NCBI GenBank assembly: GCA_012934845.2
Contig: WNNJ02002134.1
Span: 47,516-111,515 of the forward strand
Length of the DNA stretch: 64,000 nt
Direction: 5' to 3'
Origin: Pomphorhynchus laevis
Lineage: Eukaryota; Acanthocephala; Palaeacanthocephala; Echinorhynchida; Pomphorhynchidae
The notes beneath the pieces were generated by a model, which saw only the letters and a list, made by a program, of their open reading frames with translations, did no database searches and was not told the DNA's origin. The position numbers were made by a program, and so were the translations under genes. Shown here in pieces: positions 25,341-38,170 of the stretch (within the stretch, counting starts at the first letter, position 1; each line of letters opens with the position of its first letter).

Positions 25341-26388
25341 ACTTATAATTTGAGCTGTGAGCGAGGCCCTATGAGCGACATATTTTTACATAATTTGGAT
25401 AGTAGTGGCTACTATTGATACTAATATCGACGCTAGTCAGCAATGCATATGATATGTGTTATGATATGATATATGATATATGAATGGCAATAAAATGAGG
25501 ATGATACGCCTGATATGTGTAATCTCTTTGACGTATTAGCAATGAGGAGTTCTAAGCCGAATAAGGATCATTTGAATACGATGGAGAGATTGATCTTGCT
25601 CATCGGGAGATGAGCAAGAGTAATCAATAGAAATTGTGATATACAAAAATAAGGATTTTATATTCATTATTTATGTGGTCGTATAGCCAGTGAAAAATAA
25701 ATTTACTGTTTTATACCGTATAAAGCTCTATCTACAGTTTTTTCGACAAGTAGAGAACCAGCAGTAAAAATAAGGAATCGATTACTTATGTTTATTCGAT
25801 ACAGCGATCGTATTCGTATCGAGGATACAAATACGTATCCTCGATAATTGAATTGTATTTTCATGTACACGCTTTCTTTAAGTCTCAAATTTATATCAAT
25901 CCAAGAGCTCAAAAAATGAAAAGACTGAAATGTTTTGATTGAAAATTAAAAAGTAAGATACGGACATTATCCGATTAGGCAGTTTGAAATGTCACCGATA
26001 TGTTGTTGATATCATTGCATTTAATGGAAGGAATTTTTCGTTCCATGTTTTTCCGATTTTTTAATATCATCTTCGGTTAGATAAGATTACGGAATTGATA
26101 ACTTTTAAGTATCCGTGATCTTTTGAAATCCATAGTTCCTTATTTTTAAGTTAGTTTTGGACAAAGCCATATAGTCTGTGGTTATTCTGCAAATATCTGG
26201 TTGAGGTAGATATATTAGTCTTTTGCAATGTAATGACATATCGCTGGAGTGATTCCTTTATTATAGATTTGGTTTCAGAGAAACTGTAATTTTAATAATT
26301 ATTAAACTATTTAGTTTGTTAGTGGGATCAAGCTCTTTGATAAATTTTAATTGTTAAAATTATTTCAACAAGCAGAAGAATTTCATGA
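25340..26388. other. AT-rich, no gene seen
   Basis: No recognisable gene or RNA. The open frame at 25,703-25,912 has no support. Confidence 0.45.
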
Positions 26389-26760
26389 ATAATAAACAAT
26401 ATGTTTTGTATTATAATAAAATACACTAGACAATCAAATTTCATTAGAGCAAATAGGTCATTAGCATATATTTGCCCAGTCGCTATGTTGGGTCGAGGAA
26501 TAGGGCCCGAATTATGATAAGATAGCAGTTCTTCCTGATGACATCTACTCAGTATTCGTTTGTTATTTATTAGTCAATTCATAAAAATTAATCTTTATTT
26601 AAAATTTCAATTTTAAATTTGTATATTTATAAATCACTATGTTTTCCTCATGAGGAGGCACATATGTAGTTGCTTGAATATATAATTATTTATTTTTTTC
26701 ATTATTTTTAGCTTAAATAGTATAAAATACGTAGACTCAAAAGCTGATTTGATAAACAAC
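26388..26760 (+). repeat. Dispersed repeat M, copy 2 (longest)
   Basis: Runs from AATAATAAACAATATG to AATACGTAGACTCA, about 370 bp. The central stem (CGCTATGTT / AAGATAGCAG near 26,472-26,528) is imperfect here. Confidence 0.65.
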
Positions 26761-27184
26761 TTAAATATTTTAATTGTGTAGTATTTTCAAAATCTCACAA
26801 TGTACCTCTAAGCATATGATCGTATAGATTTATTTCATAGACAGTTTTTACATGACAATGCCTATTCGATATTTGACGACATTTATATATCGAACTACGT
26901 TAGTTTAAGGGATTATATATCATCATTGCATCTCAGAGTTGATCCTTCTGTAAATGATACTCTTTGTTCTGACGTAAATGCCGTTTTATAAGATATAAAA
27001 TCTTATAATAATTATTAATTTTAAATTATTAAATTATTTACTATTTAATATTGATATTATTTACTATAGAGTTCATATACTGATGTACACTAAACGCATA
27101 AATATACTGATGTACACTAAACGCATAAATATACTGATGTAAATATAAATATAAAGTATGAAAACTTAAATAATTTTAATTTTA

Positions 27185-27960
27185 CTTGACTAAATAAACA
27201 ATGACCAGATGGTCAAATATTTTAAGCGTCAAACAGTAAGCATTCAGACAGTATGACGGTAAGACAATCAGACTGATCCGATTACTAATATTAGATCTAG
27301 CTGAAATTGGAATGACCGCAAAGATAAAAATTCTTAATCCACTGTTACAATAGTGAGCAAGCAATGAGACGATGCCGTCATGAGGGACACGGTCAAAGGC
27401 CTTAGAAAATTCCAAAAAGACAGCGTCGATAAAATAACTAGAACTCAAGTCGTCTGTTCATCTTTCACGAGCTGTTAGTAAATTGGTTAAACAAGAACGG
27501 CCTGGTATAAATTGGTGTTGAGAGTCCAAGTGAATACTGTTTTCTTAAGATGAAGTTGAACAGGTTGATGCTTCTTAGATATCGTGACTACAATGGCACG
27601 CTTCCAAATATCAGGAATCCAGGAATGTTTTAGGCTGTTTCGGAAAACAGTAGTTAGATGCTGACACAGAGAACAAGCTAAATCACGAAGCAGAAAATGT
27701 GCAATGTCATGAGGGCTCGGAGAGCCAAATTGCCTCATTACCAATAATTCACTGTAAATATCATCTACTTCAATCTCTATCGCGCAGTCGCGGATAGGAA
27801 AAAGAACCTCCTGCCACCGTAGAGTTACATGGAACTGCTAACCTTTTATTTCGTGAACCTTTTATTCGTATATAGGCACATTTAGATAAATTAATTAATA
27901 AATCATTTGTATGAGCCTCATTTCCAATTACATTGATATTCATCTTCAATTTCACGCAAT
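27185..27960 (-). mobile_element. LINE RT fragments, CR1/Jockey group
   Basis: Minus strand. 27,182-27,448 encodes motif A (FIDAVFLEFSKAFDRVPHD). 27,487-27,744 encodes the region before it (SPSPHDIAHFLLRDL.., WIPDIWKRAIVV). 27,770-27,955 encodes NDLLINLSKCAYIRI, which in intact LINEs lies after YADD, so this piece is out of order and probably comes from a second copy or a rearrangement. Frames are broken. Confidence 0.6.
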
Positions 27961-28067
27961 CATCAATCCTTTACAAGCAGTAAAGGTTTCGAATATAACC
28001 ATATAAATTAATATGGCGATTACTTATCAACTGCAGATAGTCACATTTAATCCGAATCGGATTATTT

Positions 28068-28300
28068 ATGGATAGTATACTGTGTTAGAATAAGATATTA
28101 CTCTATATAATCAAATTACATCAGAGAAAATGCATCATTTGTATGTATTGCGCCCAGCTGCTCTGCTATGTTAGGTATAGGAATAGGGAATGAATAGCAT
28201 AGCAGCTCGTTCTAGTGACCACAATCTTTATTCTAAATCAAAAAATATTATATATTAATCCGTTCATAAAAATACTGGGTTATGAAATTCTAATTTTTCA
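28068..28300 (+). repeat. Dispersed repeat M, copy 3
   Basis: Same order as copy 1. Stem CTGCTATGTTA / AGCATAGCAG near 28,156-28,206. Confidence 0.6.
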
Positions 28301-30230
28301 AATAAGTATATTTCCAGTTTTGAGTACAAAATATCTAACTTAAGTCAAGTGATCTGATTTATGTGTTTTTAAGAAAATATATAAATTATACATTAATCTA
28401 TAAATAATTAATTTATAATTATTGAATCGTTAAATTAAAGTATATTTAAAGTTCATTATAACTGAATTAATTTTACTGTGTATAAATCAACGTTCATTCG
28501 TCCTTGTATATTGATCAATCTCTTATTGTATCCTGGTGTGTTAGTACACCGAGTCCTTCGAATATAAAATATATTCAAATTTAATCTATGCTACTTATTC
28601 AACGATTTTCGAGTATGTAAATTCAAGTTGAATTTTGGTAGGTTAATTACCACATTTCATAATTAGCAAGTATGACTTTACATTTTGCTTATTGCTTTTA
28701 TGTGTTGAAATTGTTGTTGTTTAAAATATTCCTGGTATAAAATTTACTTGTCGATATTAATCCAATATTTTAGCATTTTATGACAATTCGGGACACGTTC
28801 GTTTCGTCCATTAAAGAAAAGCTATATACATAGCGATAAATAGAAAGATACAATACACCATTTTCTCATTTATAAACGATATTTCGGCTTATCGCCATCA
28901 GGACAATCTATAAAAGTCGAAGATCACAATTAGACATCAATTTAAATGGAATGTAGAATTGCCAATCAACTTGGTGCGAGTGAACGGATTGGACTAAAAC
29001 TCAATCAATTTATAGTACTGAAATTTGCAAGCACTCCGGAAATACTTGTCATAATATTGGATCAAGCAACTTCCACATTATATCCTATGCCAAAATCAAA
29101 TCGAAATTTTGTATTGTTGAGTCGATATACATAATAGCTCGATACCCGAAACTCAACAAAGAATTGAAAAGTTACCCGCTACTTATTTGAAGTAAACTAA
29201 ACTGTTTTTTAGTTCTTTGTCATTATTGACTATCGCAAATTGCCCTAATAATGTTGCTAAGCCCAAATATCTGTAATAGATGAAAAAGGATTTAACGGAT
29301 CTTTTCACTCATTGTAAAGTTAAAATTTCAAAGAAAAGCTTTATAATTCTGTTTGCAGCATAATCGCTGGATAATTTTACGAGTATTATTTTATCTACGA
29401 TCGAAATATCAATTTTGTTAACTTTCAATTATACCCGTTCCTGTATATTTTAAAATATAGATCAAAATGAATATATTTCTTACAAAATATGATAATAACA
29501 TGACAGTTATTTCTCCAATAAACAAGCGTAGTAATATTAAAAAATGAAATACGTGTTGATTACATATTTGTTAGGTGACCTACATCCAAGTGACTTGAAG
29601 TAATAAGTACTGGATGATGAAAATTAGTTCTCGTGATATAATCCTTTCAATCTGGACGATATCTTTGTAATTCACAGTTGGAAACATGAATAAATAATTA
29701 TTAAACTAATAACTTAATGCGTTGGAACTCATTAAATAAAACAGCCCATACAAGCAATGAACTTGTATTAAATATTTTGCGTTTGCTATAGAACATTCGT
29801 CTTTATATTGTCAGGAAGGATGCGAATTGTGGGTTATTTTTATCTATTTAATCGCATAATTTGCTTTAACTGTAATCACCTCTTGTTCACGATAGCAAAT
29901 TAAATAAAAAAATTAAAGAAAACGCGTTTCAAAGTTATTTTAAATACTACAACAAGCATTGTTCGCTTGAATAATAAGAAGAGGTTGACTAGGTTACGCA
30001 ACAATCCGCAGTACACATCGCTATTTCAGATATGCGAGCAAGTTTTGAAGGAGCTTAAAGTGAATGCTCTACGACTACCGTTATGCATTATTTGCATTGT
30101 TCTAAGTGCTTGTGAATTTTGAAAAATCCTTTTTTACCAATTGTAGTGACTGTAAGATAGCAGGGTGGCTGGTAACCTTAGAAATATACAAAATTCCCAG
30201 CTGTTTTATTTTAAAGAAGCAAACTATTTT
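28300..30230. other. AT-rich region upstream of the kinase gene
   Basis: No gene recognised. It should hold the promoter and 5' exon(s) of the kinase, but I see no motif that decides this. A small non-repetitive frame at 28,946-29,134 has no known relative. Confidence 0.4.
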
Positions 30231-30232
30231 AG

Positions 30233-30250
30233 ATGCATAATTCCTTATGA
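30233..30250 (+). promoter_or_regulatory. Five-codon upstream ORF overlapping the kinase start
   Basis: ATG at 30,233 opens a five-codon frame whose stop TGA (30,248-30,250) overlaps the kinase ATG (30,247-30,249) as ATGA. If transcribed as is, ribosomes would stop exactly on the main start. A TTTTAG just before 30,233 could instead be a 3' splice site of a leader intron, leaving both ATGs in the mRNA. Confidence 0.45.
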
Positions 30251-33200
30251 ATTTGACTGCTACAAGCCTAGAAACCCAACTGGACAATGAATTCCCGTCT
30301 TTACTGCGACCACAGAACGTCTTCTGTTCTCTCTACGATGTCAACGATGACATAATTGGCAAGTAAGTTGCCTATATGTTTATGTATTCAACCTTAAAAA
30401 TATAATATTGAAGGAATAAAATTAATTCCTTCAATATTAATTAATTTCGTAGTTAAATTTAGTAATTAAATCCAATTCGATAGTTTTAACACATTTGGTT
30501 ATGACTAAAATATCGTATTAATATTTTAAAAATAAAACTGAAGAAAAATAAATTACGGTTCAATAAAATGAACCGTAATAAAGGAACGGAAGCCCTAAAC
30601 TAATGGAAAAATTAGGAACTTTTAAATTTTTCGAAACACTAGCATCTTTATACAATAATTAATTCGATAAAACTAATTAAATTGATTAACAAATCAATTT
30701 TTTATTTTTGAAAATGAACCCATTATTAACGACAATAAAAATCTTTTATTTAAATTTGGTAATTTATTTAATTCGAAAGTAAACACTTCACTTCAGAGTG
30801 AAAAAAGTCCTTTTTAGTCGAATGTCAAGGCTTTGTTTCATTAGTTCATTTTGAACTTATAATGAACTCAGTAAATAATTTAGTAAATATAGATTTGCTG
30901 ATTAAATTAAACATTTTTTATTTTAATTCATATATTTACTGATGAATGTATTCAATCACTTTAAAATTGATAAAAATACGTAATAATTAATTTGATAATA
31001 TTAAATTTTTTTTAAGAGAGAAGCAAATTATTAAACACACAGGAGCAATCGGGTTACCCGATTGCTCCTGTGTGTAGTCTAGCTTGTGTAGACTACACAC
31101 TTATGTAGTCTAGCTTGAGTGTTCAGGCATTTTGCGGAGGAAATCAGATCGCGCACCTCGTATGCACCTGGAAGCCATCCTGCACAGCACCACGCTTGTG
31201 CTGGTGCTGTGTTATTATTTAATTTAATTTATTTGGCATGAAGAGAATGCGTAGCATTTACTTAAATTACATTTTTAATTAAATGTTTGAGCAGAAATTT
31301 AATAGGGCCCGAAACCTGATAGCATAGCAATTCTTCCTGATGATATCTAATCTATATTCTTAAACATCCTCTGTTATTTATTAATCAATTCATAAAAATT
31401 GACTTTTATTTTACTTCGGAAATTAGCATATTAATTATCATCGTTTAATATTATTTATCATATTTATTTTAACTTGATATAAGTTATATAGATAATATAT
31501 ATGGATATATAGTTATATGGATAATAAATAATGTACTTTGATTTGAATAAGTTACAATATAATTAAATTTAATAAGAGGAAATACGGCATTAGCACGTAT
31601 TTGGCCCCACTGCTATGTCGGGTAGGGGAATAGGGACGGAAACCTGATAGCATAGCAATTCCTCCTGATGATATCTAATCTATATTCTTAAACATCCTCT
31701 GTTATTTATTAATCAATTCATAAAAATTGACTTTTATTTTACTTCGGAAATTAGTATATTAATTTACATAAATAATTTCTGAAGCTAATTTCTGAAGATG
31801 CTAGTAGTGTCTAGCAAAATATCAAAATAATTTTTGTTGTCGTTCAACTATACCTGATTGTTCCTAAATATTTACAAATTTAAAATATAGATCAGGATGG
31901 ATATAATTCAATAATATTATTTATTATTTAATTATTTAAATACTGGACCAACTTCTCACGATAAAATATTGTTCAACAGAGTAATTTAAAAAATCACAAA
32001 TACTGCCGTCATATATGCATAATGTAAGTACAGTTTTGTTCAATGTAGATATTTTTTTAAATCGAATTGTTCATACACTAGTGAATAATATGCCTTGGGG
32101 AATGACAAAATGAAAACCAGCCAAAAGTTCTAATTCGAAAAATAGCTGATCTCCACAAAGCAATTATGATGGATATGGATTCGAATATACAGACCGAAGA
32201 AACATATTATAAGGTTTCGTGCCAGACGCTTCACAAGGATTACCTGATGACACCTAATCTATATTCTTAAACATCCTCTGTTATTTATTAATCAATTCAT
32301 AAAAAATGACTTTTATTTTAAATTTTAACTCGACATAAATAAACATTGTATAAAATCTTAAATAATTATTTATTATTTGTCATTTATCATTTATCATTAA
32401 ATGATAAATGTTAAATGTTATTTATCATTTCTCATACAATACGTAGACTCAGTTATCTGATCTGTTTTCTATCAAAAGAGCTATCAGTTTATATTTCAAC
32501 TGTATTTTTAAAATACATTTTGAAATGGACATATCAGACGTTTATTCAAAAAGAAAGCAGTTTCGCCATGTTTGATTCATTAGAAGGATATATTCTTCAC
32601 TGTCGGGTGTAGAAAGATAATCAGCTCAAATAGATATTGTCAGCTTATTATATTGTCATGTTAGTTTAATAATTATTACATAATTATTACATTTTATAAT
32701 TTAGTCCGGCCCTTCAGTTCAAATGAAAATATAGAAAAAGTTAAAAATTTATGAAAATTGAAATTGCAGTCGCGTAGCGATCTACAGGTTTGAATTCGAC
32801 ATTTATCTATTCGAGAATATTTCTAATGATGACAGTAGGCTACTAATCGGTATCCAGTATTGCTTAACCGCTAATAATCAACAGTTGATAAATTTCAAGT
32901 ATAAACCTTTGGAATTTTTATTCAGATCTGAAATATATCCTTTCGTTATTGACAATTTAATATATCTTTGAAAATTTGCAAATTCAAAGTAAGTTGTACA
33001 AAACTTATTCAAAAATCATTTTTGCTAAATGTTAGCTTATACTTTATCTAAGTATTTTTAAGGGGTCGATACGCTGTCGTCAAACTATGCACCAATCGTA
33101 CAAATAGCTTAAGCTATGCTGGTAAGTTTATAAAGAAAAGACGACGAAATGAAATCCTCAAAGAACTCAGAGTACTGCAATGGTCACATCTCAATCCATT

Positions 33201-36200
33201 CATAATTTCACTTTATGAAGTCCATGAGTTTAATTCGGATATTGTATTTCTTCTTGAGCAGTACGTGTGTAGTTTACTTTTATTTAATTATTAATGAAAG
33301 CATGCTGGATATCATTTTACAAGTTTCCTCATCTTTAATTTTGAAAAAAAACGACAAAAAATTAATTGCGAGACTTGCCGCTATGAATATCAGTAAAATA
33401 TTATCAGTAAATTAATATTTTGTTATAATTTTGTATTAATAAAATAACCTAATAATAAATGTTTAAAATAAATACATTATAGCATAGTAGACAGTTCTTT
33501 TGTCTTTATCATTTTTAATTATATTTTACATCTTTATTTGATCGAATTATTGAATTGTCTCGTGTAAGCATTTATTCTATTTAACTGTTACTTAAAGGAA
33601 TAATTTTGGCTTATCGAAATTAAATTATAAAATGTAATTATAAAATCTGTTTTGTTTATTAGTTTGTTAGTTTAATAGTTTTTTAATTTACAATTATTTT
33701 TAATTTAATAAAAGTAATTTATTACTAAAATTAGTTTTGTTCCTAAAGAACGTTCGTTCTACAATATCATCCCACATTCAGCCTTATACGTGATATCGAA
33801 CTACTCCTAAAGTTATTGGAGAAAATATTTATGAGTAAAAAATATTAGGACAAATATTTTTTAAAGAATATAACACAATATTTTTGCTTTAATGTAGAAC
33901 AAAATATTATTAGAAAATGTTTTTTATATATTTACAGAATAATTGTATTATTTATTCAAATTATAAAATTATAATTTGCATTTTCTTAAATGCAAATTAA
34001 AACCAAAACCATCTTAAAACATTTTATTTTACTTATTTTTATTGAGTCGCTTTTTTTATAAAAAAATAGTCTTTTACATTAATTGAATTTGAATGAGGAT
34101 TGCGACGATGTGATAACATTTAAATTTGAAGAAATCTGGCAAAAACCATCGCAAAATTTTTTTAATTGAATATTTTGATGCCTAGCTGGCACCATCTTCA
34201 GCAACTGTGCATTTAAGCTCTTAAAATGTTTTGTTAACAATTTTCAATTGTTCTGAACAAAAACTTTTAAGAGCTTAAATACAATTGCTAAAGATGGTGC
34301 CAGCTAGGCATCAAAATATTCAATTAAATAAATTTTGCGATGGTTTTTGTCAGCTTATTTCAAATTTAAATGTCTTTTACACGTTTTTATTGTTGATATT
34401 TATTTTGCTTATATTTAAATATAAAAAGTTTTTTTATATTTTAGTACTTCTATCATTGCACTTTCTATATTGTAATCACATAATACATTTCCAATATCAA
34501 AATAAGATACTTGTTTTTGTCTTCAAAATTATTATTTTAAAATTTTTTTATTGTTGAATTAATATAGAATTCGTGATTTCGCAATTTCTCGATAAGGTCC
34601 ATTCAATAATTTTATTTTAATTTTTACGTCATATTGTTTAGCGCGAGAGGTGGGGATCTGCAGAGTTTACTGGAAGTTAAAGTTAACGTAAATGAATCGG
34701 AATGCAAGCAAATCATAATCGGTCTTCTGAATGGACTTTCATTTCTTCACAGTCTTCAAATTATTCATCTAGATATCAAGGTATCTTTATTCAGTGTAAT
34801 AATATGCTAGATGTTTAATAGTTAACATCAATCTTTTATCGGCTTTTTCTCTACTGAAGGTTTTTAAATTACAAATAGTTTTGTAATGCAATCGTATTTT
34901 CTTCTATTGTGATAAGTAATATCTGAAATTTGACATTTACTGCAAATACAAACATCTTAATCGTTATGCTGTCGTTCCCGAACACATATTTTATAATTTT
35001 TATTAAATCAATTTAATTGTATTATTAATGAAATTTGTTTATCATCTTTGCTTTGAAAAAATGTAGCCTTTACAGTTTGTATTGCTATTTTAGCCTCAAA
35101 ATATACTCCTTCTTAATCCGTGGCCCGACATTACAGTTCGCCTTTGTGATTTTGGACTATCGAGATCTTTCGATGATGGCATGCCTCAGGAAATAGCTGG
35201 TACCGCTGACTACATTCGTAAGCTCGTTTAATGCTAACAATAATTCTAATATAATAATGTTAAATTAAATATTAATTATATTAATTAAAATTTATTAATC
35301 AATATATTTTGTTTAATTTAATTTATTATATATTTAAATAATAAAATTTTATAACATTTTATATTTATATAATACCGTATTATATTTATTTAAGCAAATA
35401 ATTATATTTTTATTTTATTAGTTTGTATTTATAGAATTTAAATAAACAGTGAACGTTTCCTACTACTAATTAGATAAATTTAAAATTATCTTTATGAAGA
35501 AAAATTCTATCCTTATTGAATTCAGAGTTTAAAAGTCACACACATTGAAGTAAAAAAGCTTTTATCTAAACAGAACTTGAAAGGTTATATCATTTCGATA
35601 AGCTAATTATTTAAAGTTTTATTTAAATAAATATTGCATTCTGCATAATATTTATGCATTTATTTGACTGATAATATGGGATTTTGACAGCGTCAGATAA
35701 TCTCAACTAAATCCATCCGATATATGGCATTCATAATTAAGTAATCAGAAACAATATTTATTGTTTATGACTTTAAACTCCTGTTTTGAAACTCTATTAT
35801 TAAAACAGAGCTTCAAAAATCCTTTTATTTCATTAAATTTATAATTGGCCGTTTTTTTATTCAGGATCGACAATTACCGCACTGAGCAAGTTGTTTATAA
35901 ATTCGAATGAATGTAAAATCTTTATATAAAAAAGTTTTCTTAATTTCTTTATTGTAATTATATTTCTATATATTGTTGAAGTCTTAGCAGTAATATATTC
36001 ATTTTAAATGTATAATATTGATTAATATCACATATTAATTATGTTACTAGTATGTGCTATTAAATTAATTATGTCGTCTAAATATTTTTATTTCAATTTG
36101 TTCTTAATTGGCAGTTATTTCTTTGTGACTGTGCAAATGCAACTGAATAAATTCTAACTGATTCTCGATATTGACGTTTTAAATCTTTATCATGGTAATA

Positions 36201-38170
36201 TTTACCATGATATTATACATTACGACCCATTTGAGGGTAACGATTTTTTTACATTCTTCAATAAATAAGTATCAATTTAAAAAATATATAGTTATGTGTA
36301 CTTTATTCCTATAATACTGTTGAATGTTGTAAATGTTGGTCATACTGTTGAATGTATATTTTTAAATCATAATTAAAATGATGGATTAATGCATCTCGCT
36401 TAAATGAAAACAAAATAATTTTAATATTACTAATATTTTTCATAAACAGTCAACTTTTATAGCGTTAGCAGGAAACGTTTCTAATTTTTATTAACTTGCA
36501 TGCTTCATTAAAATATTGAAAAAATGTTATTTTAATCATTTTGCTCAGAATAGCCTTATTAATTTGAAGTTGATATTTTTATTGAATATTTTAATTTATA
36601 TATTGAAAAGGCATAACTAAAAGCACAATATGAAAGAACTATGTTACAACTTTTATTTACAAAACGAACAGGAAAAAAGTACTAAAACCTGCAATGTTTG
36701 TTTTTTATTTCTTCTGGAAGCTTAACCCGAAATGTGCCTACCACAGACGCCTAGCCCCCAATGGGACGTAAAAAGCATGCAGGCTTACACTTTCCTGTTC
36801 GTGCGTAATACTAAAAAAGTAAAGTTAATTTTGTCAAATTTACAACCTCGTATTTCAAATAATAATTTGTTATTCCTGTAAATAAATAATTGAATTGGCT
36901 AGGCGTCTGTGGTAGGCGTATTCCAAATTAAGCTTCCCGACGAAGGTCGTAAAAAAGCATGCCGGCTTAAACTTTCCTGTTCGTGTGTAATACTAAAAAG
37001 TAAAGTTATTTTCGGATTTACACTTTTGTGACATTATAGACTTTTAGAAAGACCCTGTATAGTTTGGTCGATATGTAAATTTGTAATCTTGTCAGGCAAT
37101 TTCGTAAACAACGTTCAAATATTTAATTTTCTTTTAAAAGTGCACGATAGCGAAGTACTTCTACGATACTGCTTCCCCCAATGTGCTAAGCGATACGATC
37201 TACAATACGGTTGTGATTACGATAGAGTCACCAATACGACGGAGTGAGGTACTTGCGAATTCCTTTCAGAGGTTTTCTAAGGATCAAGTACTGTCAAAGT
37301 TGTGAGCTGCAGGGCTACACTGATGATACCAATTTGTAGTATGAGTAGATTAAGGTCAAACCCCCCATAAGGAAGGCAAGTCGTCTTTGGTAGGCGCATT
37401 CCGGGTTAAGCTCCTTTAATAAGTTTTAAAAAACCATTTCCCTATTCGTGTTGTAAATACAAGTTGTACCATAATTCTTTCAGATTAATTAAGCGTCACC
37501 ACTTGCAGTAATATTAATTAATATAAATATAATATCAATTAATATTAATATATTATTAATATATTATATTAATATTAATTAATATTATAAATTTCTTAAT
37601 TTGTTTCAATTTGTCTTATTTTTAGATAAAAAATCTTTTGTAAAACGATTATCTAATCATCAGTAAAACGATTATCACATATTTTCATATCATTGTATGG
37701 CAATATCATTATCTTTACTATATATGTTCACATTTTAGCTCCAGAAGTAATATCATTTGATGAACTTTCCGTTGCTTGTGACATTTGGTACGGCATTCAT
37801 AAAATCTTTGCAATTATTAATGTTGTTTTTTGGCTTTTGTTTTCAAAGGAGCATGGGCGTAGTAACATATGTACTATTAAGTGGCATGTGTCCTTTTCAA
37901 GGAGAAAGTAATCAGGAAGTGTTCGTAAGTATTACAAAAGGGCACTACGATTTTCCTGACGAATATTTCTCACACGTTACCGATTTGTCAAAGCAATTTA
38001 TTGAAAGTGCTCTGAAGCATCGTCCGAAACTTCGTCCTACCTCCACAGAAGCTCTTCAGCACCAATGGCTAATCAGTGCAGTAAACGCAGATGGAAAACA
38101 GGCGGAGTCAATTGTTAAAGATAATGTAGAAGCCGAGCAGCCTATCGTCGAGGATCAAAAACAAACTTGA
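30247..38170 (+). CDS. DRAK/STK17-type serine/threonine protein kinase, six exons
   Basis: Exons 30,247-30,362, 33,063-33,260, 34,642-34,780, 35,094-35,217, 37,739-37,787 and 37,849-38,170 total 948 nt, keep one frame across five GT-AG introns, and give 315 residues. Kinase landmarks: glycine loop GKGRYAVVK (38-46), ATP lysine K60 (YAGKF) followed by KKRRR, helix-C E73, IIHLDIKPQNILL with catalytic D149, K151 and N154, CDFGLSR with D170, PPE with E195, and D207. HLD in place of HRD and the KKRRR run are typical of the DAPK/DRAK family. A calmodulin-binding tail, ankyrin and death domains of DAPK1 are absent; after the kinase fold (WLI, about 280) only some 35 acidic residues follow, shorter than human STK17A/B. 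All catalytic residues are present, so it should be active, phosphorylating Ser/Thr in apoptosis or actomyosin control if it acts like its relatives. Intron 5 is 61 nt, while introns 1, 2 and 4 are 1.4-2.7 kb and hold repeats. The start is the first in-frame ATG; an upstream coding exon cannot be excluded. Confidence 0.88.
30403..30579. repeat. Two perfect hairpins in kinase intron 1
   Basis: TAATATTGAAGGAAT (30,403-30,417) pairs with 30,425-30,439 around 7 nt. ATTACGGTTCA (30,552-30,562) pairs with 30,569-30,579 around 6 nt. No coding role seen. Confidence 0.75.
31035..31211. repeat. Cluster of three hairpins in kinase intron 1
   Basis: A 41-bp palindrome with 20-bp perfect arms and 1-nt centre lies at 31,035-31,075 (ACACACAGGAGCAATCGGGT and its inverse). 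It overlaps a second stem TGTGTAGTCTA / TAGACTACACA (about 31,070-31,100). A third stem CACAGCACCA / TGGTGCTGTG is at 31,183-31,211. The cluster is much richer in GC than the intron around it. It could be a transcribed structured RNA or a foldback element; the sequence does not decide. Confidence 0.75.
31290..31440 (+). repeat. Dispersed repeat M, copy 4 (partial)
   Basis: Begins inside the element (GGGCCCGAAACCTGATAGCATAGC) and continues through the CATCCTCTGTTATTTATTAA block. Inside kinase intron 1, same strand as the gene. Confidence 0.65.
31515..31765 (+). repeat. Dispersed repeat M, copy 5
   Basis: Lies just after copy 4 and repeats its right half almost exactly (TATTCTTAAACATCCTCTGT), so copies 4 and 5 are probably a local duplication. 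Stem TGCTATG / CATAGCA near 31,608-31,656. Confidence 0.7.
32225..32475 (+). repeat. Dispersed repeat M, copy 6 (right part)
   Basis: Starts at CCTGATGACACCTAATCT and ends with AATACGTAGACTCAGTTATC. The stem is missing. Within kinase intron 1. Confidence 0.6.
34117..34372. repeat. 256-bp near-perfect palindrome in kinase intron 2
   Basis: From CATTTAAATTTG (34,117) to CAAATTTAAATG (34,372) the sequence is its own inverse with a modest number of mismatches, centred at about 34,244 with a 3-nt loop. Inner blocks include GATGCCTAGCTGGCACCATC and its inverse. It has the form of a foldback MITE; transcription across the intron would give a long hairpin. The open frame at 34,285-34,557 starts within it and is not a gene. 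Confidence 0.85.
36661..37414. repeat. Compound inverted/direct repeat in kinase intron 4
   Basis: GAAGCTTAACCCGAAATGTG.. (36,717-36,756) is inverted at 36,897-36,936 (GGCTAGGCGTCTGTGGTAGG..). A third copy in the second orientation lies at about 37,375-37,414. The block after the first two arms is a direct repeat (36,771-36,830 and 36,948-37,008, containing TTTCCTGTTCGTG), and ACGAACAGGAAA near 36,664 is the inverse of part of it. Likely nested copies of a small transposon. Confidence 0.7.

Noticed and set aside
28880-28920. TTCGGCTTATCGCCATCAGG as a Penelope-like 3' end
   Set aside because: Only a short resemblance; no nuclease or RT nearby.
34285-34557. 90-residue frame in kinase intron 2
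   Set aside because: Begins in one arm of the palindrome and is mostly Phe/Leu/Ile from AT-rich sequence.
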